Source: Candidatus Kaiserbacteria bacterium
GTDB lineage: Bacteria; Patescibacteriota; Minisyncoccia; Phycocordibacterales; UBA2100
Assembly: GCA_019247335.1 (NCBI GenBank)
Contig: JAFAPB010000003.1
Coordinates: 1 to 12,432, forward strand
DNA: 12,432 nucleotides
Direction of reading: 5' to 3'
The first letter of the stretch is position 1. Each line of letters begins with the position of its first letter. Of the stretch, positions 5,588 through 10,647 are shown in pieces. The notes beneath the pieces are model-generated. The model had not been told where the DNA came from. It did not search any database and was given only the letters and a program-made list of their open reading frames with translations. A program made the translations under genes and the position numbers.

Positions 5588-6559
5588 TCACAGAGCATAG
5601 AGCTCGTGCCATCGATCGATTGAGAGCGGCTCCGGCGGAACGAGGTCGGAGATCGTGCTCAAGTGCCGATAGATCGGTGCCGCGCTCTGCGGCGAGGCGA
5701 GGAACTCGTGCGCGTGGTCGTTCACATGCTCCATGAACGCGCTTGAGAGACGCGCCACGTCGCCCGAAAGCTCCGTCGCTTGCTTGACGGGGATCGACGG
5801 GAAACACCGCCATTCATGCGTGCCGAAGCTCGCGCGCGGACGCGTGAGCCACCAGATCGTCGCCATGCTCACGTCGTCTTTGAGGTCCGACATGCTGTGG
5901 GAAATCGACCACTTACCGTCGGCCGAGCAGTCCACGACTTTCGGAATCTCGCGGACGAACATCTCGAGCGCCTCTGGGCTGTCGAACCAGAACGGATGCG
6001 GCACGCGCCGCGAGTCGCTCCAGCCCTGCCAGCACATGAGGTGCTTCTCCGCGCCCTTCACCTTATAGCGCTCGATCACCTGCATGCGGGCGTGCGGCCC
6101 GATGTTGTTCAGGAAATCGAGGAAGAGCACGGAGGCTGGCGTCATGATGTCGCCGATGCCGATGTGGTATTGCAGCGACGAATAAGGCGCGACCGTATGA
6201 ATGCACTGATCACCCCGCTCATGCTCACGCAAGAGCGCTTCGCTGATGAGGCGGTATCGCACTTTGGGCGCGATATGCACCGTATCGCCGAATGGCTTCG
6301 TCTCGAAGACCGCGCGGTAGCCGCCCGGAATCAATTGGCTGCAACGAGCGAACGAGCGCTCAATGTCTTCCGGCGAGCGGCAGATCGCAGTCACATACTC
6401 GATCGACGATATGCCGAGATCGGTCGTAACCGCCTCGAATTGATCGCTCTGCGATTTGATGACTCCTTGACAGTTGAGCGCCAGATAGGCATTCGCGGGA
6501 GTGCCGTCGTTTTTGTAGAGCCCACCTTCGAGCTCTGAGCCGATGGTTTCGAACCGCAT
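5588..6559 (-). CDS. GCS2-like carboxylate-amine ligase (Phe-leader unit)
   Basis: This 323-residue paralogue has IGSELEGGL (Glu9, Glu11), SSIEYVT (51-57), SSLQYHIG (127-134, the counterpart of the family's H-x-H-x-G strand) and WLTRPRASFGTHEWRCFPS (237-255, matching the GT-x-EFR signature). It pairs closely with the 6869-7840 enzyme: same length, and shared LREH, VAP-x-x-SLQ, LNN-x-GP, RRVP-like and WWL-x-RPR blocks. The start is supported by GAGGAGGA about 8 bases upstream. A phenylalanine-rich leader peptide and attenuator lie upstream. No transmembrane or export signal. The close sequence pairing of the Phe- and Tyr-controlled enzymes suggests the leader tells the real substrate class; that is inference. 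Confidence 0.88.
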   Translation of the reverse strand: MRFETIGSELEGGLYKNDGTPANAYLALNCQGVIKSQSDQFEAVTTDLGISSIEYVTAICRSPEDIERSFARCSQLIPGGYRAVFETKPFGDTVHIAPKVRYRLISEALLREHERGDQCIHTVAPYSSLQYHIGIGDIMTPASVLFLDFLNNIGPHARMQVIERYKVKGAEKHLMCWQGWSDSRRVPHPFWFDSPEALEMFVREIPKVVDCSADGKWSISHSMSDLKDDVSMATIWWLTRPRASFGTHEWRCFPSIPVKQATELSGDVARLSSAFMEHVNDHAHEFLASPQSAAPIYRHLSTISDLVPPEPLSIDRWHELYAL

Positions 6560-6589
6560 CTTCTACTTCCTCCTCATTTCAAAGGCCAT

Positions 6590-6638
6590 GGGATCACTCT
6601 TGTGACCCCGGATCGATTCTCCTATCGAGCACCGACCC
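6590..6638 (-). promoter_or_regulatory. Two-hairpin element between Phe attenuator and start codon
   Basis: On the minus strand GGGTCGGT (6631-6638) pairs with ATCGATCC (6610-6617), and GGGGTCAC (6602-6609) pairs with GTGATCCC (6590-6597). The first loop contains AGGAGAATCG. It is the counterpart of the elements at 190-237 and 7874-7919. Role unknown. Confidence 0.5.
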
Positions 6639-6649
6639 CGGGCCGCAAA

Positions 6650-6680
6650 CAAGAAGCCCCGCTTTTGGCGGGGCTTCTTG
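6650..6680 (-). terminator. Attenuator terminator of the Phe leader
   Basis: 13-bp stem (6650-6662 with 6668-6680), then TTTG on the minus strand. Alternative pairings: antiterminator GCGGGGCT (6717-6724) with AGCCCCGC (6668-6675), and 1:2 hairpin ACAGCTCG (6754-6761) with CGAGCTGT (6706-6713). Confidence 0.85.
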
Positions 6681-6702
6681 AGTGTTGTGTGTTTGGTTGC
6701 AC

Positions 6703-6774
6703 CTAACAGCTCGAAGAGCCCCGCTTCGTAAAGAAGAAGGCAAAGAAAGCGAACGAGCTGTCGAAACGATGCAT
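6703..6774 (-). CDS. Phenylalanine leader peptide (23 aa)
   Basis: The ORF begins MHRFDSSFAFFAFFFTKRG and ends SSSC with TAG. Seven of its residues are Phe. The core FAFFAFFFT strongly recalls the enterobacterial pheA leader peptide. The AUG is exactly 7 bases past TAGGAT, so the transcript starts at the AUG. The stop codon sits at the edge of segment 2. An in-frame-shifted longer reading (GLCIVSTARSL...) also exists but runs through the terminator into the ligase leader and has no such codon bias. Confidence 0.88.
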   Translation of the reverse strand: MHRFDSSFAFFAFFFTKRGSSSC

Positions 6775-6780
6775 AGACCC

Positions 6781-6808
6781 ATCCTACGGATTACGGTCCC
6801 GCTGTCAA
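6781..6808 (-). promoter_or_regulatory. Promoter of Phe leader-ligase unit
   Basis: TTGACA (6803-6808), 16-bp spacer, TAGGAT (6781-6786); predicted start 6774, the A of the leader AUG. Confidence 0.82.
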
Positions 6809-6810
6809 GA

Positions 6811-6844
6811 AAAGAGAGAGCCGGCGCAGCAAGGGCTGCGCCGG
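6811..6844 (-). terminator. Terminator of Tyr-unit ligase
   Basis: 10-bp stem CCGGCGCAGC/GCTGCGCCGG (6821-6830 with 6835-6844), four-base loop, then a pyrimidine tract CTCTCTCTTTTC on the minus strand. The Phe-unit -35 box follows at once. Confidence 0.78.
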
Positions 6845-6868
6845 CAAGAAGATCAGTTTCCGAGGGCG

Positions 6869-7840
6869 TTACTGGCGAGCGATGTCCCACCATGCTTTGT
6901 CGGAGAGGGGTTCCTTCGGAACGAGCGGAGAGACCTTCGAGAGGTGGGTGAAAAGCTCACGCGCATTCATGCGCGTGCCCCAGCACCGACCTCGATGAGC
7001 GTCCGTCCAGTCGTTGAAGGCGTGCGCGATCGCGAACATCTCGTCCGCCACCTCACCCGTCTGCTCCGGCGTGATCGACGGCAGGCAGCGCAGCTCGACC
7101 GTCGAGCCCGACTTGAAGATGCGCGGACGCGCGAGCCACCAGATGCTGCTCTGCGCTTCCGGATCTTCCAGCCGCGACGGCGTGCCTTCCGCCGCCGGCA
7201 TCCAGAAGCCGTCCTGCTCCGTGACCAGCTTTGGAATAGACCCGATGAATCGCTTGAGATTCTCACCGTGTCCGAACCACCGCGGCGCGGGAACGCGCTG
7301 CGGAATGCTCCAGCCGAGCCAACACGCGACGTGCCCCGCAGTGTCCTCGACCCGGTAGCGATCGATGAGTTGCTTCCGGATGTACGGGCCGCTGTTGTTG
7401 AGGCAGTCGAGCAACAAGATCGAGCTCGGCGAGTACGGATCGTCAGTCCCGAAGTGGAACTGCAGCGATGCCCACGGGGCCACGCTGTCGTTACTTGCCG
7501 CGCCGTTCGGATGTTCGCGCAAGAGCGCCGCGTTGCACGCCGGATAGCGCGGCTTCGGCGCGATCGCGACGCTGCAGCCCAGCGGCCGCATCCCGTAGCG
7601 CACTTCGTATCCTTCCGGTACGCGAGCGAGACAGCGGGCGAGCGATGCGCGCATCGCCTGCGCGTCTTCGCACGGCGTCGTGATGAATTCGATCGACGAC
7701 TCCGCAAGATCCGACGTCACGCCTTCAAACGGAAACTCGTCCGATTTGAAGCCGCCGTTCAGCACTTCGAGCGTTTTTGCCGGAAGCCCGCCCCTCAAGA
7801 GGCCGGCTTCGAGCTCCGCTCCGATTTTGACCTCTTTCAT
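6869..7840 (-). CDS. GCS2-like carboxylate-amine ligase (Tyr-leader unit)
   Basis: This 323-residue paralogue starts at ATG 7840, preceded by GGAGG. The reading frame continues upstream to 7933, but that part overlaps the attenuator region and lacks a ribosome site. Motifs are IGAELEAGL (Glu9, Glu11), SSIEFITT (48-55), ASLQFHFG (124-131), LLLDCLNNSGP (about 142-152) and RPRIFKSGSTVELRCLPS (about 238-255). It matches the Phe-unit enzyme end to end, including length. A tyrosine leader peptide, the longest antiterminator in the window and its own terminator bracket it. It shares a divergent promoter region with the Trp T-box unit. The fold suggests ATP-dependent amide-bond formation; the substrate is inferred at most to be tyrosine or a tyrosine precursor. 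Confidence 0.88.
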   Translation of the reverse strand: MKEVKIGAELEAGLLRGGLPAKTLEVLNGGFKSDEFPFEGVTSDLAESSIEFITTPCEDAQAMRASLARCLARVPEGYEVRYGMRPLGCSVAIAPKPRYPACNAALLREHPNGAASNDSVAPWASLQFHFGTDDPYSPSSILLLDCLNNSGPYIRKQLIDRYRVEDTAGHVACWLGWSIPQRVPAPRWFGHGENLKRFIGSIPKLVTEQDGFWMPAAEGTPSRLEDPEAQSSIWWLARPRIFKSGSTVELRCLPSITPEQTGEVADEMFAIAHAFNDWTDAHRGRCWGTRMNARELFTHLSKVSPLVPKEPLSDKAWWDIARQ

Positions 7841-7873
7841 GGTCAGTCCTCCGCTATGAAGTTGAAATGTCCA

Positions 7874-7919
7874 CTGGGTCTTCGCGACCCAGGATCGAGA
7901 TTCTTTTGAATGTCGATCC
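7874..7919 (-). promoter_or_regulatory. Two-hairpin element between Tyr attenuator and start codon
   Basis: GGATCGA (7913-7919) pairs with TCGATCC (7892-7898), and CTGGGTC (7886-7892) pairs with GACCCAG (7874-7880), on the minus strand. The first loop holds AGAATC. Same position and shape as in the Phe and Met units. Confidence 0.5.
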
Positions 7920-7930
7920 CGGATAACGAA

Positions 7931-7956
7931 CAAGGCCCCGCTTGTGCGGGGCCTTG
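7931..7956 (-). terminator. Attenuator terminator of the Tyr leader
   Basis: 11-bp stem CAAGGCCCCGC/GCGGGGCCTTG. The competing antiterminator pairs 7993-8006 with 7946-7959 over 14 bp with one G-U. The 1:2 hairpin pairs 8040-8047 with 7978-7985 over 8 bp. The three structures are mutually exclusive. Confidence 0.88.
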
Positions 7957-7975
7957 CGATTGGGTGCTGTGTCAG

Positions 7976-8056
7976 TTACGCACCGATATAGCTCGCAAGA
8001 CCCCGCTTCGTATAGAAGTAGGTATAAGACGCGGCCGCGCGGTACGTCGATTTCAT
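7976..8056 (-). CDS. Tyrosine leader peptide (26 aa)
   Basis: The ORF begins MKSTYRAAASYTYFYTKRG and ends LASYIGA with TAA. Five Tyr codons occur, three of them in the core YTYFYT. The block TKRG is shared with the Phe leader because both encode the same antiterminator strand. The AUG is 7 bases past a consensus TATAAT, so the message is leaderless. No other explanation of this short ORF fits as well. Confidence 0.86.
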   Translation of the reverse strand: MKSTYRAAASYTYFYTKRGLASYIGA

Positions 8057-8063
8057 TGGAAAT

Positions 8064-8092
8064 ATTATATACCTCTGGACAAGCAATGTCAA
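8064..8092 (-). promoter_or_regulatory. Promoter of Tyr leader-ligase unit
   Basis: Full consensus: TTGACA (8087-8092), 17-bp spacer, TATAAT (8064-8069); predicted start 8057-8056. Divergent from the Trp T-box promoter, with the two -35 boxes eight bases apart. Confidence 0.9.
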
Positions 8093-8100
8093 GTGTGGTC

Positions 8101-8128
8101 TTGACAGCGGCGTTTAAGCGGCTATACT
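8101..8128 (+). promoter_or_regulatory. Promoter of T-box-ligase (Trp) unit
   Basis: TTGACA (8101-8106), 16-bp spacer, TATACT (8123-8128); start at about 8136, judged by alignment to the serA leader. Confidence 0.88.
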
Positions 8129-8135
8129 AGGCCCT

Positions 8136-8341
8136 AGTTACAGCCGTTGATCCGGGTCCCGCGTAGGCGCGGGATTGGGCCCGGTGAGGCGATCGTTGCG
8201 CAAGTGACGGTCCGGACTCCCCCGTTATAGGGATAACCGATGTCGGCAACGGAGTCGGTAAAAGACCAAACTAAGGTGGCACCGCGATTGAAACTCGCCC
8301 TTATTGCACGGATGAATATCCGCGCGATAAGGGCGGGTTTT
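8136..8341 (+). promoter_or_regulatory. T-box riboswitch, probably tryptophan tRNA-responsive
   Basis: It is homologous to the serA T-box throughout. The T-box AAGGTGGCACCGCG is at 8273-8286. Antiterminator helices are UAAGG (8272-8276) with CCUUA (8299-8303) and GCG (8284-8286) with CGC (8296-8298). The terminator is a 14-bp stem (8291-8304 with 8327-8340) ending in TTTT. Stem I has the same helices: GCC/GGC, CCGG/CCGG and a covarying CCCGCG/CGCGGG. At the position where the serA leader has UCG, this one reads UGG (8176-8178), the only Trp codon. The UGGC bulge fits discriminator G, as in bacterial tRNA-Trp. T-box identity is firm; Trp specificity is inferred. Confidence 0.87.
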
Positions 8342-8393
8342 CGTTATGACCTGCGAAAACCCCTGATCTTCTCAACTCAACAGGAAGGAAGCC

Positions 8394-9200
8394 ATGGACC
8401 TGGAAGCATTCAAGGCCAAGTTCAACTTCGACCCGGCGCTCTCGCTGCATCTCGGAATCGAACGCGAAGCGTTCATCGTCAACGGCACTGGCAAGATCGC
8501 GCCGAAAGCCGAGCATCTCCTCAAGGTGATGCACGGCCCGTACCCCATGACTGAATTCGGCCGGCCTATCGATGAGGAGCAGCGCTTCAGCTATGAGCTC
8601 TCGGCCTGCCAGATCGAGGGACGCACGAAGCCGCGCACTCTGCAGCGTTTATCGGCGGAACTTCGCCGATGCGACGAGATCCTCGCGCTCGGCATGCAGC
8701 ATATCGATTGCCGTGTGCTGCATCAGGAAGTCGGCCCGGCGGACATGCCACTCGACGTCTTCAACGACCCGACGGGACGCTACCAAGCGATCACTGCGGG
8801 AATGGAGCGCGATACGCTGCTCGCCGCATGTCGCCTGACGGGCACGCATGTGCACGTCGGCATGCCCGATCATGAGACGGCAATGCGTGTGCATAACCGC
8901 GTGATCAAACACACGCGACGACTCTGCGCGCTCGGCGACCGCTCTCGGGGCGAACGGATCCGCATCTATGAAGCGATGAACCCGGACTGCATGCCGGAGC
9001 CGTTCGCCGATTGGAACGATTTCCATCGTTTCGCCGAAGAGCGCATGTACACGGAAGATCCGCGCCGCTGCTGGCGATGGGTCCGCATTTCCGTACGCGG
9101 CACGATCGAGTTCCGCATGTTCGGGACGACCGACTCATCCGAAGAGGTCTTCGGCTGGGCGTGCGAATGCCACCGTCTCTGCGAGGAGGCGATGGTCTGA
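8394..9200 (+). CDS. GCS2/YbdK-like carboxylate-amine ligase (Trp T-box unit)
   Basis: At 268 residues this is the copy nearest to typical YbdK. LGIEREAF at 20-27 gives Glu23 and Glu25. YELSACQIE at 68-76 has further acidic residues. GTHVHVG at 150-156 and WVRISVRGTIEFRMFGTTDS at about 229-248 are close to family consensus. It is about 100 residues shorter than typical YbdK, lacking the C-terminal helical part, yet has a clear stop and terminator. The start has an AGGAAGGAAG Shine-Dalgarno. It is the only one of the six ligases on the plus strand and the only one under a T-box instead of a leader peptide. It diverges from the 320-360 residue paralogues. The product it makes is not known; a link to tryptophan is inferred from the riboswitch. 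Confidence 0.9.
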   Translation: MDLEAFKAKFNFDPALSLHLGIEREAFIVNGTGKIAPKAEHLLKVMHGPYPMTEFGRPIDEEQRFSYELSACQIEGRTKPRTLQRLSAELRRCDEILALGMQHIDCRVLHQEVGPADMPLDVFNDPTGRYQAITAGMERDTLLAACRLTGTHVHVGMPDHETAMRVHNRVIKHTRRLCALGDRSRGERIRIYEAMNPDCMPEPFADWNDFHRFAEERMYTEDPRRCWRWVRISVRGTIEFRMFGTTDSSEEVFGWACECHRLCEEAMV

Positions 9201-9230
9201 TCGCGATGGCGCCTGTGATTGACTACGCGA

Positions 9231-9266
9231 CGGGAGAGGACGCTTGCGCCTCTCCCGTTTCTTTTT
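9231..9266 (+). terminator. Terminator of Trp-unit ligase
   Basis: GGGAGAGG pairs with CCTCTCCC, with an inner CGC/GCG, then GTTTCTTTTT. Confidence 0.9.
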
Positions 9267-9296
9267 ATAAAAAGTCGAGGCCGGCTGAAGCCGGCC
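9267..9296 (-). terminator. Terminator of small gene at 9315-9680
   Basis: Stem GGCCGGC/GCCGGCC (9279-9285 with 9290-9296), loop of four, then TCGACTTTTT on the minus strand. Confidence 0.85.
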
Positions 9297-9314
9297 AAGT
9301 AGGTTTCGGGGCGC

Positions 9315-9680
9315 TCAATACTCGGGTCCCTGCTGCGGAGGGGGCCACTGGATGGCGTCGCCCTCGACGGAGAGCAGCATGTTAACGAGGTGGTAGCGCT
9401 GCAGATCCGGGCTCTCGCACCGCTTGATGGATCCGAGCTCACCTTCGAGCGCGAATTCCGGGCGGAGCACGTAGTGCCCCTGTCCGATCAGGTCGTACGA
9501 GACCGCCTGCCAGTGCGCATCCGGTTCCGTCTTTTTCTTCTCGACGAAGATGAGGAACTTGTCGCCATGGGGTCCTTGGACGAAGAGCCCCGCGACGTCG
9601 ACCGTATCGTCCCCGCCACGTTGATGGCCGAGGACGCCGTAGCGCGCATGCATCGCATGCGCTTGGAACTGCTGAAGCAT
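9315..9680 (-). CDS. Uncharacterised small protein
   Basis: A 121-residue soluble protein that I do not recognise. Visible features are an alternation of hydrophobic strands such as VAGLFVQ and KFLIFVEKKK, a basic patch (KKK), a mid-protein QAVSYDLIGQGHYVLRPEF segment and a proline/glutamine-rich tail (WPPPQQGPEY). There is no signal peptide or membrane helix. A promoter (TTGACT, 17 bp, TATAAC at 9714-9742) and a terminator at 9267-9296 frame it as its own unit. That supports a real gene over the plus-strand frame on the same DNA. A Shine-Dalgarno is weak. Nothing ties it to the ligases. Confidence 0.65.
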   Translation of the reverse strand: MLQQFQAHAMHARYGVLGHQRGGDDTVDVAGLFVQGPHGDKFLIFVEKKKTEPDAHWQAVSYDLIGQGHYVLRPEFALEGELGSIKRCESPDLQRYHLVNMLLSVEGDAIQWPPPQQGPEY

Positions 9681-9713
9681 GAGGTAATTCCCAGCTAGAG
9701 GAGACTGCTGCGC

Positions 9714-9742
9714 GTTATACGCTCCGCGAGAGCGTGAGTCAA
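9714..9742 (-). promoter_or_regulatory. Promoter of small uncharacterised gene
   Basis: TTGACT (9737-9742), 17-bp spacer, TATAAC (9714-9719). The spacer itself forms a 6-bp hairpin (ACGCTC/GAGCGT), which might weakly end secF transcription. Confidence 0.65.
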
Positions 9743-9743
9743 C

Positions 9744-10646
9744 TTAGGCGCGGCGCCATTTCTCGACGGCGACCAGAAGCGGAGTTGCGAGCGCGATCGA
9801 GGAATACGTACCGGCGACGATGCCGACCAAGAGCGTGAGCGCGAAATCGCGCGTCGAGGCGGGGCCGATGAAGTACAAGATGAGGAGCGTGATCACGACC
9901 GTGAGCGAGGTGTTGATCGAGCGGACGATGGTCTGGTTGAGCGAGCGGCCCGCGGTGTCCTCGAAGCTCTCTTTCTTGTTGTGGTCGTGATTGATGCGGA
10001 GATTTTCGCGCACGCGGTCGAAGACGACGATCGTGTCGTGAATGGAGAAGCCGAGGACCGTGAGGACCGCAGTGACGAAGAGCGTATCGACTTCCGCACC
10101 GGTCAGGTGCCCGAGAAGCGCGAAGAAGCCGACGGGCACGATCACGTCGTGCAGGAGCGTAACGAGCGCGATCAAGCCGTAGACCCAGCTCGAGACAGGC
10201 CGTGAGACCTTGCGGAACGCGAACGCGATGAAAAGGAGGATGCAGAGAAGGACGAGTGCGAGTGCGAGGTAGGATTTATTGCGAAGTTCCGTGCCGATCG
10301 TCGGACCGATCTCGTTCAGCTGCGTGATCGTGCCGCGATATACGTCGCCGCCCGAGACGATCTCCGCGATCGATGAACGCTGGACCGGCGTCAAATTCGG
10401 CGCTCGGATGATGTAATCCTTATCCCCTGCCTCGCGGATGGAGTAGCCCGTGATGCCTGCCCCGGTGAGCGCCTGTCCGACGAGATCCGGCGCAGGACGC
10501 GTATTCGGGTAGGTCACCTGCACGAGCGTGCCGCCGGTGAAATCGAGACTTGGCTTCAGACCGAAAGCGAAGACCGAGACGATCGAAAGCAGCACGATCA
10601 ATCCCGTGACGGCGAAGAAGATATTGCGATGTTTGACGATGATCAT
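9744..10646 (-). CDS. secF: Protein translocase subunit SecF
   Basis: At 300 residues this is the usual size for SecF. The first membrane segment is at about 9-29, followed by the D1 motif LKPSLDFTGGT (about 30-40). A periplasmic/extracytoplasmic loop and five further helices follow. The D4-type motif GFSIHDTIVVFDRVREN and NQTIVRSINTSLTV are both characteristic. With SecD it uses the proton-motive force to help SecYEG pull proteins outward. The start at MIIVKHRN is chosen because it sits one base after the secD stop (TAA-T-ATG), implying translational coupling. The longer frame beginning upstream would overlap secD and lacks homology. It is the last gene of the secD-secF unit. Confidence 0.95.
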   Translation of the reverse strand: MIIVKHRNIFFAVTGLIVLLSIVSVFAFGLKPSLDFTGGTLVQVTYPNTRPAPDLVGQALTGAGITGYSIREAGDKDYIIRAPNLTPVQRSSIAEIVSGGDVYRGTITQLNEIGPTIGTELRNKSYLALALVLLCILLFIAFAFRKVSRPVSSWVYGLIALVTLLHDVIVPVGFFALLGHLTGAEVDTLFVTAVLTVLGFSIHDTIVVFDRVRENLRINHDHNKKESFEDTAGRSLNQTIVRSINTSLTVVITLLILYFIGPASTRDFALTLLVGIVAGTYSSIALATPLLVAVEKWRRA

Positions 10647-10647
10647 A

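Noticed and set aside
6594..6893. 99-codon frame beginning in the preceding terminator region
   Set aside because: It overlaps the promoter, the Phe leader and the attenuator hairpin in another frame. The Phe-rich ORF starting at the predicted +1 explains the region better.
6944..7909. Plus-strand open frame of 321 codons
   Set aside because: Reverse shadow of the Tyr-unit ligase; no motif or ribosome site.
200..8000. Repeated GC-rich hairpins as a CRISPR or mobile-element repeat array
   Set aside because: Spacing is irregular, the sequences differ, and each sits once upstream or downstream of a gene. They are terminators and attenuators. No transposase or repeat-spacer pattern is present.
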